Shown one piece after another: positions 33,206 through 42,727 of a stretch of DNA of 64,000 bases. The translations under genes were made by a program, and so were the position numbers. Source of the DNA: CAG-303 sp034172985 (lineage in GTDB: Bacteria; Bacillota; Clostridia; Lachnospirales; Lachnospiraceae); contig JAXFDY010000189.1 of the NCBI GenBank assembly GCA_034172985.1, positions 1-64,000 of the forward strand, read 5' to 3'. Every line of letters begins with the position of its first letter. Within the stretch, counting starts at the first letter, position 1. Under the pieces are notes generated by a model. That model saw only the letters and a program-made list of their open reading frames with translations. It was not told the DNA's origin and ran no database searches.

Positions 33206-34627
33206 TTAAACCGGATATGCTTTATTCTCTGTATCCGCTGCGTTTAAATCGACTTTTTCTCTCTGAGCTTTTCTGTATTTGAAGAACTCTGTAGCCACCT
33301 GTGGGAACAGTGCATAAGATAATACATCTTCATCCTGCTCTTTCCATTCAGCCATCTCAGCCTCAATCTTAGAAAGTTCCGGCTCCAGCAAATCTGCTGG
33401 TCTGCAGGTAATCGGCTCCTTATCTCCAATAACTTTTTTCTGTACTTCTTTATTAAACGGTTTCACAGTCTGTCCATATTCGCCGCTTAACACAGCCTTT
33501 GTTTCCTTTGTGGCAATTTTATATCTCTCACCACCAATAACATTCATTACAGCTTGTGTACCAACAATCTGTGAAGAAGGAGTTACAAGAGGCGGTTCAC
33601 CTAAATCTTTACGAACTCTTGGGATTTCTTCCAGTACTTCTTCATACTTATCTTCCGCATGCATCTCTGATAACTGAGATACCATGTTCGATAACATACC
33701 TCCAGGTACCTGGTAAAGCAGAGTCTTGATATTTACACCTAATACCTTTGGATTTAATAATCCGGACTTTAATGCTTCCTCTCTCATTGGGCGGAAGTAA
33801 TCAGCGATTTCAGCAAGAAGCTGCTGGTCAAGACCTGTATCATATGGTGTACCCTTAAATGTTTCTACCATAACTTCTGTAGCCGGCTGGCTGGTACCAA
33901 GAGCAAATGGTGACATTGCTGTATCAATCACATCCACCCCTGCCTCTACTGCTTTTAAGTAAGTCATAGAAGCTACACCGGAAGTATAATGTGTATGAAG
34001 CTGAATCGGAATACTAACTGTATCCTTCAAAGTTCCAATCAGTTCTGTTGCCTTATATGGAAGTAACAGACCTGCCATATCCTTAAAGCAGATAGAGTCT
34101 GCTCCCATATCTTCAATTCTCTTGGCAATATCCTTCCAGTACTCTAAAGTATATGCGTCTCCTAATGTATAAGATAATGCAATCTGTGCATGTGCGTTTG
34201 GATTTTCATGCTTTACGACTTTTACAGATTTTACCGCACATTCCAGATTTCTTAAATCATTTAAACAATCGAAAATACGGATAATGTCCATTCCGTTTGC
34301 AATGGATTTCTGTACAAAATATTCTACCACGTCATCTGCATAATGACGGTATCCAAGAATATTCTGTCCTCTGAAAAGCATCTGCAGTTTTGTATTTTTA
34401 AATCCGTCACGGAGTTTTCTAAGTCTCTCCCATGGATCTTCTTTTAAGAATCTAAGTGAAGCATCAAATGTGGCACCGCCCCAGCATTCTACGGAATGAT
34501 ATCCAACCTTGTCCATCTTATCGACAATTGGAAGCATCTGTTCCGTTGTCATTCTTGTGGCAATCAGCGACTGATGAGCATCACGCAAGACAGTTTCTGT
34601 AATTTTAACCGGTTTTTTTTCTGCCAT
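33206..34627 (-). CDS. oadA: Oxaloacetate decarboxylase alpha / transcarboxylase 5S-type subunit
   Basis: 473 residues with the pyruvate/oxaloacetate carboxyltransferase barrel. TVLRDAHQSLIATRM (metal and substrate Asp), the QLHTHYTSGVASMT metal histidines and the conserved-domain C-terminal segment PPLVTPSSQIVGTQAV are all present. It lacks the biotin-carrier domain found at the C-terminus of some OadA proteins; the carrier is a separate gene upstream. The enzyme transfers CO2 between oxaloacetate and biotin. GAGG precedes the ATG and a terminator follows. Confidence 0.93.
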   Translation of the reverse strand: MAEKKPVKITETVLRDAHQSLIATRMTTEQMLPIVDKMDKVGYHSVECWGGATFDASLRFLKEDPWERLRKLRDGFKNTKLQMLFRGQNILGYRHYADDVVEYFVQKSIANGMDIIRIFDCLNDLRNLECAVKSVKVVKHENPNAHAQIALSYTLGDAYTLEYWKDIAKRIEDMGADSICFKDMAGLLLPYKATELIGTLKDTVSIPIQLHTHYTSGVASMTYLKAVEAGVDVIDTAMSPFALGTSQPATEVMVETFKGTPYDTGLDQQLLAEIADYFRPMREEALKSGLLNPKVLGVNIKTLLYQVPGGMLSNMVSQLSEMHAEDKYEEVLEEIPRVRKDLGEPPLVTPSSQIVGTQAVMNVIGGERYKIATKETKAVLSGEYGQTVKPFNKEVQKKVIGDKEPITCRPADLLEPELSKIEAEMAEWKEQDEDVLSYALFPQVATEFFKYRKAQREKVDLNAADTENKAYPV

Positions 34628-34666
34628 TTCTTATTACCTCGTTTCCTTTCATATAATATTCTATTC

Positions 34667-35812
34667 CTACAGTAAGATTGCCATAAATGTTCCGGCTGCT
34701 ACTGCTGTACCGATAACACCTGCAACATTCGGTCCCATGGCATGCATAAGCAGGAAATTCGTAGGATCTGCCTCCGCGCCAACCTTCTGTGAAACTCTGG
34801 CTGCCATAGGCACTGCAGATACTCCGGCTGAACCAATCAGTGGATTAATCTTTCCACCGGATAACCTGCACATAATCTTTCCGATGATTACACCTGCAGC
34901 CGTACCACATGCAAATGCAATCAGACCCAATGCAACAATTTTCAAAGTACTCCAATTCAGGAATGCCTCTGCACTTGTACTTGCACCAACTGAAGTACCA
35001 AGTAAAATAACTACAATATACATCAATGCATTTGATGCCGTCTCTGCCAGCTGTTTTACAACACCTGATTCACGGAACAAATTACCCAGCATCAGCATAC
35101 CTACTAGAGGGGCTGTGGTAGGAAGAATCATAACTACTACGATAGTAACAATGATTGGGAACAGAATTTTCTCAAGCTTTGTAACCGGACGAAGCTGTTC
35201 CATCTTGATTTTTCTTTCCTTCTCAGTCGTGAGCAATTTCATAATCGGCGGCTGGATAATCGGCACCAGTGACATATAAGAATATGCTGCCACCGCAATT
35301 GGTCCCATCAAATCTGTCTGTCCCAGTTTACCGGCAAGGAAAATGGATGTAGGTCCATCAGCTCCACCGATAATGGAAATCGCTGCTGCCGCTTTATCAT
35401 TGAATCCCATTGCAATTGCACCAAAATACGCAATATAAATACCAAACTGGGCTGCTGCTCCCATAAGGAAGCTCTTTGGATTTGCAATCAACGGTCCAAA
35501 GTCTGTCAGAGCACCTACTCCCAGGAAAATCAGGGAAGGTAAAATACTCCACTCATCTAAAATATAGAAATAATGCAACAAACCACCTACACCATTGGAT
35601 GTCTCTTCCGGTGTTGCCATAATGTCCGGATAAATATTTACAAGTAACATTCCGAACGCAATAGGCACAAGCAACAGTGGTTCATAACCTTTTTTAATTG
35701 CCAAATACAGGAAAATGCACGCTACCAGAATCATAACATAATTGCCCCAGGTAAGGCCAAAAAATGCTGACTGATGAATCAAATTTCCCATAACGTCTAA
35801 AACGTATTCCAT
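34667..35812 (-). CDS. oadB: Na+-translocating decarboxylase beta subunit
   Basis: 381-residue polytopic membrane protein (about nine hydrophobic segments) of the OadB/MmdB/GcdB family. This subunit decarboxylates carboxybiotin and pumps Na+ out. The conserved GGADGPTSIFLAGKLGQ (~150-166) holds the Asp needed for Na+ coupling; TSVGASTSAEAFL and the Gly-rich AAGTFMAILL end are also typical. GGAGG precedes the ATG. Confidence 0.95.
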   Translation of the reverse strand: MEYVLDVMGNLIHQSAFFGLTWGNYVMILVACIFLYLAIKKGYEPLLLVPIAFGMLLVNIYPDIMATPEETSNGVGGLLHYFYILDEWSILPSLIFLGVGALTDFGPLIANPKSFLMGAAAQFGIYIAYFGAIAMGFNDKAAAAISIIGGADGPTSIFLAGKLGQTDLMGPIAVAAYSYMSLVPIIQPPIMKLLTTEKERKIKMEQLRPVTKLEKILFPIIVTIVVVMILPTTAPLVGMLMLGNLFRESGVVKQLAETASNALMYIVVILLGTSVGASTSAEAFLNWSTLKIVALGLIAFACGTAAGVIIGKIMCRLSGGKINPLIGSAGVSAVPMAARVSQKVGAEADPTNFLLMHAMGPNVAGVIGTAVAAGTFMAILL

Positions 35813-35863
35813 GTCGAAACCTCCTTTAAAATATTTGTAAAACTTCTTTGACCGGTCTTACAA

Positions 35864-36226
35864 TTAGTTTAAAGTAGCTAACACTGCTCCGGCTTCTACA
35901 GATGAGCCTTCTGCTGCATCAATACTTGCAATTGTACCATCCTGTGGAGCAACAATTTCGTTTTCCATCTTCATTGCTTCAAGAACCATGATTACCTGAC
36001 CTTTTGTTACTGCTGTACCAACCGGAGCCTTCACTGAAAGAACTTTTCCAGGCATTGGTGCATTTACCTTAACTGCTCCCTGACCACCTGCTGCCGGTGC
36101 TGCCGGTGCTGCTTTTGGTGTTGCCGGTGCTGCCTTTGGTGCAACCGGTGCTGATGGTGCAGAACCTGTCTCTTCTACTGTTACGTCATATACATTTCCA
36201 TTTACTGTGATTCTATAATTCTTCAT
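35864..36226 (-). CDS. Biotin carrier protein of decarboxylase complex
   Basis: 120 residues. A short N-terminal beta segment (1-20) is followed by an Ala/Pro linker (PSAPVAPKAAPATPKAAPAA, ~24-43) and a biotinyl domain (50-120). The biotin-accepting lysine is K86 in EAMKMENE. It shuttles CO2 between the carboxyltransferases and OadB, like the 1.3S subunit of transcarboxylase or MmdC. Confidence 0.95.
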   Translation of the reverse strand: MKNYRITVNGNVYDVTVEETGSAPSAPVAPKAAPATPKAAPAAPAAGGQGAVKVNAPMPGKVLSVKAPVGTAVTKGQVIMVLEAMKMENEIVAPQDGTIASIDAAEGSSVEAGAVLATLN

Positions 36227-36244
36227 AATTAACCAATATCCTTT

Positions 36245-37021
36245 CTAATCGAATTTTCTCTTTGATTTGCGAATTGATCTTACAACAAATCCGTCCGATG
36301 AAGTACCTGTCGCAGCACAAATTGCCGCCGTGATAACTGCTACTAGTTCTGAGTCATCTGCAAGCTCTTCTTTTTCCTCAATCTGTGAAGTTACATTTTC
36401 AACAGAAGCAATCACCTCTGTGCCTGATGCCTTTCTCTTTGCCATTTTTTCTTCCAGCATCGGAATATACTTAAATAAAGAAATAATAAATGAAATCAAA
36501 ATCAGAATTGCAAATACGGTAATCAATCCTATGATTGTATTTAAACCGGCATCTGCAAGTTTTTCACCCAATGACTTAGGATGATTTTCCTCAGTGGAAA
36601 ATGTGATATCTGTCGGAGTAATCTGTCCCCCTATATACATATAAGTCACTTTCATCTTAAGATTTACATTTTCAAACTCACCGGTACATACAACGTTATA
36701 TCCTTTTTTTGTTTCTTTTACTTCTGTATCCTTCAGCTCTACAAAATCACCTAACGTATCATTTTCCAGATAAGTATAGTAACTTGCTGCTGCTACCTGA
36801 AGATATCCGGTCGCATTTTCTTTATAGTATTCTGCATCATCCAATGTCATAGATGCAAATGCTGACATATATGACTGTGCACTCTGCTTTACAGTGTCTT
36901 CTTCTGAAGCAGTCTGTGTCAGCTGGGAATAATAATCTGAAGCATCATCTGCATAAACGGCTGATGCTGAAAAGGCAAGTATCATGCAGAAGGCAATTAA
37001 AAACTTTTTCATTTTTTTCAC
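36245..37021 (-). CDS. OadG-family gamma subunit with extracytoplasmic domain
   Basis: 258 residues from a GTG at 37021, 8 nt from AGGAGG; a GTG three codons earlier lies in the site itself. A signal peptide (KKMKKFLIAFCMILAFSASA) precedes a ~130-residue secreted region of unknown fold. A membrane helix follows (~160-182) and then a cytoplasmic tail ending in AVITAAICAATGTS, the OadG C-terminal signature. OadG anchors the alpha subunit to OadB. The secreted domain makes it much longer than classical OadG (~85 residues). Confidence 0.85.
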   Translation of the reverse strand: MKKMKKFLIAFCMILAFSASAVYADDASDYYSQLTQTASEEDTVKQSAQSYMSAFASMTLDDAEYYKENATGYLQVAAASYYTYLENDTLGDFVELKDTEVKETKKGYNVVCTGEFENVNLKMKVTYMYIGGQITPTDITFSTEENHPKSLGEKLADAGLNTIIGLITVFAILILISFIISLFKYIPMLEEKMAKRKASGTEVIASVENVTSQIEEKEELADDSELVAVITAAICAATGTSSDGFVVRSIRKSKRKFD

Positions 37022-37033
37022 AATCGCCACCTC

Positions 37034-38485
37034 CTATACTGTTCCATGCTTCTTATATAAATTTTCCTCTTTCTTGGTATACAGCATTTCAAACGCGCCG
37101 ATTACATACTTTCTTGTATCTGCCGGCTCAATAATACTGTCTACATAACCTCTTTTAGCAGCAGATGTTGCGCTTTCCTGTAACGCTGCATATTCTGCCT
37201 TTTTCTCATTGATGAATGCAACAGAATCCTCTGCCTTTTTGATTTCATCTGCATAAATAATGCGTACTGCCGCATCCGGATCCATTGTTCCAATCTTTGC
37301 ATTTGGCCATGCATATACAATGTCAGCTCCACATGCTTTACTGTTCATTACATTATAAGCACTTCCCATAGCTTCTCCCAGTACCACATTTACCTTTGGA
37401 ACCGTTGCGCTGGCATAAGCATATGTAAGTTTTGCTGCAGCCTTTGCAATCGTCTTTTCTTCTTCCACTGTGGCGGTAAATCCTGATGCATTTGTCAGAG
37501 TAAGAACAGGAATATTGAACGCATCACAAAAAGCTACAAATTTCGCTGCTTTTTCGCATCCTGCAGTTGTAAGCACGTTTTTATATTCTGACTTTTTGTT
37601 CATTTCGTCATCATAAACAACGGTACGATTTGCCACTGCACCAACCGTCATTCCATTCAATTTCATAAATCCTGTGACCATATCCTGTGCATACTGCTTC
37701 TTTACTTCCATAAACATGCCTGAATCGGCAAGATTCGAAAGGGCGATTGAAGTATCTTCTGCGCAATTTGCCAAATCTTCACAAACTCTATTTAAATCAT
37801 CACTGCAGTCGCTTTCCGCAAAGTCATCGTTATTCAGCGGAAGAACAGAAACTAATTGTCTAAGTTCTGCTAACACTTCTTCCTCTGTGCCGATAAAGTC
37901 AGCTACACCTGATACAGATGCCTGATACTCCGCACTGGCAGTATCACATTTCTCTGTTCTGTTTCCATCCAGAGTATTTGGTGTATTAATAAACAATTTT
38001 CCATCATCTGCCATAAATGTAAAATCAGAAAGTGCAGCAGAGATACCCATACTGCCTCCACAAGTTCCAAATACTGCGGTGATCTGCGGTACAACACCCG
38101 ATGCAGAAGCCTGCTTTGCATAAATTTCACCGACAGCATTTAATGCATCTGTCGCTTCTTCCAGTCTCAATCCGGCACAGTCTACAAGTGCAATCACTGG
38201 TGCACCCATCTTTACTGCCATATCATAAATTCTGGAAATTTTCTTTGCATGCATTTCACCAATCGTTCCACCCAGTACTGATGCATCCTGACTGTAAACG
38301 TACACCAGACTATCGTCGATTACACCATATCCCGTAATGACTCCGTCTGATGCGGAAGCATTATCCTGTAAATTAAAATCAGTGTTTCTGGCTGTTACTA
38401 AACCGCCAATTTCGACAAAGCTGTTTTCGTCAACTAAAGCATTGATTCTTGCCATTGCTGACTCTTTTGCCAAATTACTCATCAT
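37034..38485 (-). CDS. Acyl-CoA carboxyltransferase (MmdA/12S-like)
   Basis: 483 residues with paired crotonase-fold carboxyltransferase domains (~20-250 and ~260-475). It has the VYSQDASVLGGTIGEMHAKK start, a GTCGGSMGIS oxyanion segment, and the second half VPVLTLTNASGF plus GEAMGSAYNVM. This family transfers CO2 between biotin and an acyl-CoA such as methylmalonyl/propionyl-CoA. It is the first gene of the operon. Sequence is somewhat divergent from MmdA; the specific acyl-CoA is not determinable. Two ATGs in tandem (38485, 38482) follow GGAGGG. Confidence 0.88.
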   Translation of the reverse strand: MMSNLAKESAMARINALVDENSFVEIGGLVTARNTDFNLQDNASASDGVITGYGVIDDSLVYVYSQDASVLGGTIGEMHAKKISRIYDMAVKMGAPVIALVDCAGLRLEEATDALNAVGEIYAKQASASGVVPQITAVFGTCGGSMGISAALSDFTFMADDGKLFINTPNTLDGNRTEKCDTASAEYQASVSGVADFIGTEEEVLAELRQLVSVLPLNNDDFAESDCSDDLNRVCEDLANCAEDTSIALSNLADSGMFMEVKKQYAQDMVTGFMKLNGMTVGAVANRTVVYDDEMNKKSEYKNVLTTAGCEKAAKFVAFCDAFNIPVLTLTNASGFTATVEEEKTIAKAAAKLTYAYASATVPKVNVVLGEAMGSAYNVMNSKACGADIVYAWPNAKIGTMDPDAAVRIIYADEIKKAEDSVAFINEKKAEYAALQESATSAAKRGYVDSIIEPADTRKYVIGAFEMLYTKKEENLYKKHGTV

Positions 38486-38607
38486 TCAGCCCTCCATTTA
38501 ATATATTTTTAAGCAGACTATGCTTACCATAAAATTATTGTTCATATTCCGATGAATATTCACATACATTTAATATAAAGTAATATTCAAAATTTCTGCC
38601 GATTTTA

Positions 38608-38636
38608 ATTTTATATCTAAAATAGAAAATTGGCAA
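38608..38636 (-). promoter_or_regulatory. Promoter of the mmd/oad operon
   Basis: TTGCCA (38636-38631), 17-nt spacer and TAAAAT (38613-38608) on the minus strand, leaving an untranslated leader of about 115 nt that has AT-rich inverted repeats (GAATATTC, and TTCAT/ATGAA). Confidence 0.5.
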
Positions 38637-38694
38637 GCTGTTTTTTGTGCAATTTTACATAAAATTACATATTTTTTTGTGAGGTAATACCCAA

Positions 38695-39945
38695 ATGTCT
38701 ATTCTAAAACCATTTGCGTTTTCATCATTTATTCTAATACTGTCTCTGATTTTTTATCCCTGTCATTCGATTCAGGGAGATGAACTGCAGCCGGAAGAAC
38801 TGCACTCACTGTCTGCTTGTCTGATGGATGCAGACAGTGGCCGTATTCTCTATGAAAAAGAAGGCGATGTTTCCCGGCCCAACGCCAGTACAACCAAGAT
38901 TCTCACCTGTATCCTTGCATTGGAATATGGTAGTCCCGATGATATGGTCACAATCAGCAAATATGCTGCTTCTATGCCGGACGTCCAGCTAAATGTACAG
39001 GAAGGAGAGCAGTACCGCCTAGGGGATCTTCTGTATTCATTAATGTTAGAGTCCCACAACGATTCAGCAGTAGCTATCGCTGAACATATTGGCGGTGATG
39101 TAAAAACATTTGCAGCCATGATGAATGAGAAAGCTTTAGAGCTCGGATGTTATAACAGTCATTTTATCACCCCGAATGGTCTGGATGCTTCGGAAACCAT
39201 TGACGGAACAGAATATATTCACTGCACAACTGCTTCCGACCTATGCCGTATTATGGCATATTGTATACAAAACGAAGACTTTCTGAAAATTACGCAAACC
39301 CCATCCTATAGTTTTACCAACTATGTGACAGGAGATGACGGAAATATCGTGCCGGGCAGCAAAACATATTCTGTACAGAACAAAAACGCCTTTCTTACTA
39401 TGATGGATGGAGTTCTGTCCGGAAAGACAGGTTTCACTGGAAAAGCCGGATACTGCTATGTCACTGCTCTCAGACAAGATGACAGAACTTATACTGTGGC
39501 TCTTTTAGGATGCGGCTGGCCAAACAATAAAACTTATAAATGGCAGGATGCAAAGCTTCTTCTTAACTATGGTCTTGAGCATTATACTAAAAATGATGTA
39601 TTTGAATATAATAAGGTTCTCCCTTCTCTTACCGTATCCCAGGGCATCTACGATGCTTCTCTTCAATCCGGCATTCATGCAGACAAAACACCATCGGTAT
39701 CACTTTCCTACCATTCCTCTCCTCTGGTTCTTCTCACGCGAAAAGAAGATACAGTTCAGGTAGACTATGATTTTCCTTCCAGTCTGCAGGCACCGGTACA
39801 TAAAGGCGATGTGGTAGGCACGATCACTTATACTTTAAATGAAGAAGTAATTCTGAAAACCAATATTTATGCAGATAAGAGTATTGAAAAATTCGACTTT
39901 CCCTTCTGTCTCAAAGCTATTGTACATCGCTTCTTCCTGTTTTGA
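38695..39945 (+). CDS. D-alanyl-D-alanine carboxypeptidase (DacF/PBP5-like)
   Basis: 416 residues with an N-terminal signal peptide (~1-29). The penicilloyl-serine transferase motifs are S65-T-T-K68, S120-H-N122 (family variant of SxN) and KTG in SGKTGFTG (~240). The C-terminal ~100 residues form the PBP5-type beta domain, ending in a basic/aromatic stretch (LKAIVHRFFLF) that may anchor to the membrane. It trims the terminal D-Ala of peptidoglycan stem peptides. GAGG precedes the ATG. It is divergent from the mmd/oad operon. Confidence 0.92.
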   Translation: MSILKPFAFSSFILILSLIFYPCHSIQGDELQPEELHSLSACLMDADSGRILYEKEGDVSRPNASTTKILTCILALEYGSPDDMVTISKYAASMPDVQLNVQEGEQYRLGDLLYSLMLESHNDSAVAIAEHIGGDVKTFAAMMNEKALELGCYNSHFITPNGLDASETIDGTEYIHCTTASDLCRIMAYCIQNEDFLKITQTPSYSFTNYVTGDDGNIVPGSKTYSVQNKNAFLTMMDGVLSGKTGFTGKAGYCYVTALRQDDRTYTVALLGCGWPNNKTYKWQDAKLLLNYGLEHYTKNDVFEYNKVLPSLTVSQGIYDASLQSGIHADKTPSVSLSYHSSPLVLLTRKEDTVQVDYDFPSSLQAPVHKGDVVGTITYTLNEEVILKTNIYADKSIEKFDFPFCLKAIVHRFFLF

Positions 39946-39956
39946 TCATTCCTGAA

Positions 39957-39990
39957 AAAAGACCGGTGCAAAGCGCATCGGTCCTTTTTC
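39957..39990. terminator. Bidirectional terminator between convergent dacF-like and ykgJ-like genes
   Basis: A 9-bp stem with one GU (GACCGGTGC 39961-39969, GCATCGGTC 39975-39983), with T5 on the right and A6 on the left. Confidence 0.8.
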
Positions 39991-40461
39991 TTATACTCTG
40001 TGATAACCTTTCTCCGGTTTCATCCTATTTTGTTTTTCTTTTAATGCCATGATTCTTCCTCTTAATCCATTTTCCTCTAATTCATGAATCAGTAATTTTT
40101 CACCTTCACCTTGAAATGCAGGGCATATCTCTGCCAGTCCCAAATAAGCTGTCTTCTCATTTTCAAATATCCGCAGTGGCCAGATACTGCACTCAAATGG
40201 TTTATGCTCTCCCAACAGGCAGCCTCGTTCTTCATCCAGGCAAGGGCACAAAAGAATCTCCGTATCTGTTTGAAAGTCATATCTGGCAATATAATTTCCA
40301 TCCTTCTGCTGTAAAAATCTGTCCCTGCCGATTCCTTTTTTCTCTATCTCCTCTATCTCTTGTTCACTGAACACAGGGGCTTCCCACACATCATTTTTTA
40401 CAAAAGAGCAACAGATTCTGCAATTTGCACAAGTTTCATGTTTCAACACATTTCTAAGCAT
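39991..40461 (-). CDS. YkgJ-family cysteine-cluster protein
   Basis: 156 residues from the ATG at 40461 (AAGGAG 9 nt upstream; the frame opens earlier, inside scpB). N-terminal cysteines CANCRICCSF (~12-21) and the later CPCLDEERGCLL and CSIWPLR match the YkgJ family, proposed to bind zinc or an Fe-S cluster. Function is unknown. It starts 2 bp after the scpB stop, so coupling to scpAB is likely. Confidence 0.85.
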   Translation of the reverse strand: MLRNVLKHETCANCRICCSFVKNDVWEAPVFSEQEIEEIEKKGIGRDRFLQQKDGNYIARYDFQTDTEILLCPCLDEERGCLLGEHKPFECSIWPLRIFENEKTAYLGLAEICPAFQGEGEKLLIHELEENGLRGRIMALKEKQNRMKPEKGYHRV

Positions 40462-40462
40462 A

Positions 40463-41062
40463 CTAGTTATCTCCTTCATCCATATGTCCAATTTCCTGCT
40501 CTGCTTCCTGTTTAAATTCCGAGACCTTATCCCCATCAGGCTCCGGCAGATCGCTAATGGATGTTACACCAAATTTTCTTAAAAATTCTTCTGTAGTGCC
40601 AAAAAGTAATGGTCTTCCCGGAGCATCCAGACGGCCAAGCTCTGTCACCAGATTATATTCAATTAATTTATTTACCGCATGATCGCATTTTACGCCACGG
40701 ATTGTTTCTATCTCAGTACGGGTAATCGGCTGTTTATAAGCAATAATTGATAAAGTTTCCAAAAGGACATCTGTCAGGACATGTTTCTTTGGCTGACTGG
40801 CCACTTTGATGAGATAATCATAGGTTTCTCCCTTTGTACACATCTGAACTGCATTTTCCAGTTCTACAATCTTCAGACCGTATTCTTTTCCCTCATACCG
40901 CTCCTTTAAGCCTGCGATAATCTCTCTTGTTTCCTTCTCTGTTTTATCAATAGCTGCTGCTATTTTAGTTACTTCTACCGATTCTCCCATCGTAAACAGA
41001 ATAGCTTCCACAGCTCCCATAAGTTCCGGCTGTTCTTCCCATATTTTTTTCTTATCACTCAT
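40463..41062 (-). CDS. scpB: Chromosome segregation/condensation protein ScpB
   Basis: 199 residues. ScpB, with ScpA, links SMC arms and assists chromosome condensation and partition. Two winged-helix domains are visible (~12-85 and ~90-170); LETLSIIAYKQPITRTEIETIRG is the family signature, and LGRLDAPGRPLLFGTT precedes the second half. It lies 15 bp after scpA. Confidence 0.95.
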   Translation of the reverse strand: MSDKKKIWEEQPELMGAVEAILFTMGESVEVTKIAAAIDKTEKETREIIAGLKERYEGKEYGLKIVELENAVQMCTKGETYDYLIKVASQPKKHVLTDVLLETLSIIAYKQPITRTEIETIRGVKCDHAVNKLIEYNLVTELGRLDAPGRPLLFGTTEEFLRKFGVTSISDLPEPDGDKVSEFKQEAEQEIGHMDEGDN

Positions 41063-41077
41063 CTGTCTGTTCCTCTT

Positions 41078-41842
41078 CTAACTGCTCATACTTACCCTTA
41101 CCGGTTTAAGCGATACAATAATATCATCAAATATTTCTTTCTGTTCTATCACAATCTCTCCCATTTTCATCAGTTCCAGAATAGCCAGAAATGAAACGAT
41201 TACATGCATCTTACTATGCTGGGATTCCAGCAATTTCTTAAAGCTGAATGTTTTCTTATCTTTCACATAATCCCGAATAAAATTAATCTTATCCGGAAGA
41301 CTTACTTCTTCTTTTTCTATATTGCGAAACTTACTTCGTATGGGATCTATTTTGTCTTCTTTCCGCTTCATGACCTGCTTAAATATCTCATTTAGTTTTA
41401 TCAATGTCACTCCTGAAAGTAGCTCGTCCAGATCCACCGGCTGTTCATATTTGGCTACTTCTTTCGGTATGGTAGGTCCCTTGTACATATTTCTCTCTGC
41501 ATCCAGTTCTCTGTCACGCAACTCATAAGACATATATTTATACATCTTATATTCTAAAAGTTTCTGAACAAGTTCATCCCTCGGATCTTCCTCTTCTCCA
41601 TCTTCATTTATTTCTTTTGGAAGAAGCATTTTTGATTTGATATCCAGCAGAGTCGCCGCCATGACCAAAAATTCACTGACTACATCCAGGTCCTGGTGAT
41701 CCATCTGATTTACATATGCCAGATACTGTTCCGTAATCTCTACAATAGGAATGTCATAAATATTCACTTTATTTTTATCTATCAAATGCAAAAGCAAATC
41801 AAGAGGGCCTTCAAAGGCCTGTAGTTTTACAGATATTCCCAT
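41078..41842 (-). CDS. scpA: Chromosome segregation/condensation protein ScpA
   Basis: 254 residues. ScpA is the kleisin subunit of the SMC complex. The N-terminus FEGPLDLLLHLIDKNKVNIYDIPI is characteristic, and DRELDAERN/GPTIPKEVAKYEQP plus a late SFLAILELMKMGEI complete the kleisin ends. SMC itself is elsewhere. Full length. Confidence 0.95.
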   Translation of the reverse strand: MGISVKLQAFEGPLDLLLHLIDKNKVNIYDIPIVEITEQYLAYVNQMDHQDLDVVSEFLVMAATLLDIKSKMLLPKEINEDGEEEDPRDELVQKLLEYKMYKYMSYELRDRELDAERNMYKGPTIPKEVAKYEQPVDLDELLSGVTLIKLNEIFKQVMKRKEDKIDPIRSKFRNIEKEEVSLPDKINFIRDYVKDKKTFSFKKLLESQHSKMHVIVSFLAILELMKMGEIVIEQKEIFDDIIVSLKPVRVSMSS

Positions 41843-41859
41843 ATTTATCTCTCTTTCTT

Positions 41860-42699
41860 TTATTTTTTGTCTATCAATACCGCAACCAGCTCCGATGGAT
41901 TAAACAGACGGAAATGAATGGTATGTGTCCCCGCTCCCGCCGATACAATCATGGTAGTGTTATCCTTTTTATACAAACCATATGAGTATCTGGGAAAAAA
42001 ATGATAATCTGTAGAAATCACGCCTCTGATAAAGGGAAGTCTGACGATTCCACCATGATTATGTCCGGAATAGACAAAATCCGGCTTCCATTCTACATAT
42101 TTTTCAAAATAATTCGGAGTATGGGCTATCAGTACTCTGATAGATTTTTCTTTTGTATCTTGAAAAATGTCTTTTTCCGATAGACAAAATTTTTTCCTGT
42201 CTTTATAACAATCTTTTTCCAGCTCTAACCCATAGAACTGAAATTCTGTTCCTTTTAACCGACAGGTGAGTAATTCATTATTCAGAAGATGAATGTGCAT
42301 TTTTTTAATTTCTCTCAAATATTGTAAAAAACGTTCATCCTCTCTTACCCTGGTTTCATGATTTCCAAAACTGTATATCACAAGACAGATATCCTGGATT
42401 TCTTTTAGAAATTCCAATGCTGTCTCTGTTATGACCCGATTTCCTTTTCCCACAATCAGATCTCCACCAATGATGATACAATCCGGTTTTTCGTTCCGTA
42501 TAGCCTCTACAAGTCTCTCATTTTTCTTTCCGAAACGATTCCCATGCAAATCGCTGATATAAATAATTTTCACAGTTTCCTCTATCCCTGTATCCACAAA
42601 TTGATATCTCTTCAGTACAAAATGATGTACTTCGTAATAGCTGATACACAGGATGATTCCAAAAAGAACTGCGACGCACAGTACGAAATAGTATATCAT
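41860..42699 (-). CDS. Metallophosphoesterase (YkuE/YaeI-like)
   Basis: 279 residues from the ATG at 42699 (AAGGAGG 4 nt upstream); a much longer open frame to 42819 has no site. An N-terminal membrane segment (~1-20) is followed by metal motifs ISDLHGN, GGDLIVGK, FGNHE and YSGHNHGGI. Such enzymes hydrolyse phosphodiesters, including UDP-diacylglucosamine-like lipids. The substrate is unknown. It lies between a D,D-carboxypeptidase and scpA. Confidence 0.88.
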   Translation of the reverse strand: MIYYFVLCVAVLFGIILCISYYEVHHFVLKRYQFVDTGIEETVKIIYISDLHGNRFGKKNERLVEAIRNEKPDCIIIGGDLIVGKGNRVITETALEFLKEIQDICLVIYSFGNHETRVREDERFLQYLREIKKMHIHLLNNELLTCRLKGTEFQFYGLELEKDCYKDRKKFCLSEKDIFQDTKEKSIRVLIAHTPNYFEKYVEWKPDFVYSGHNHGGIVRLPFIRGVISTDYHFFPRYSYGLYKKDNTTMIVSAGAGTHTIHFRLFNPSELVAVLIDKK

Positions 42700-42727
42700 A
42701 AAACCTCCTTGAAGTAAAACTTTTTTG

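Noticed and set aside
38645..38673. Promoter TTGTGC-17-CATATT for the dacF-like gene
   Set aside because: Weak match in both boxes in very AT-rich sequence; not better than chance.
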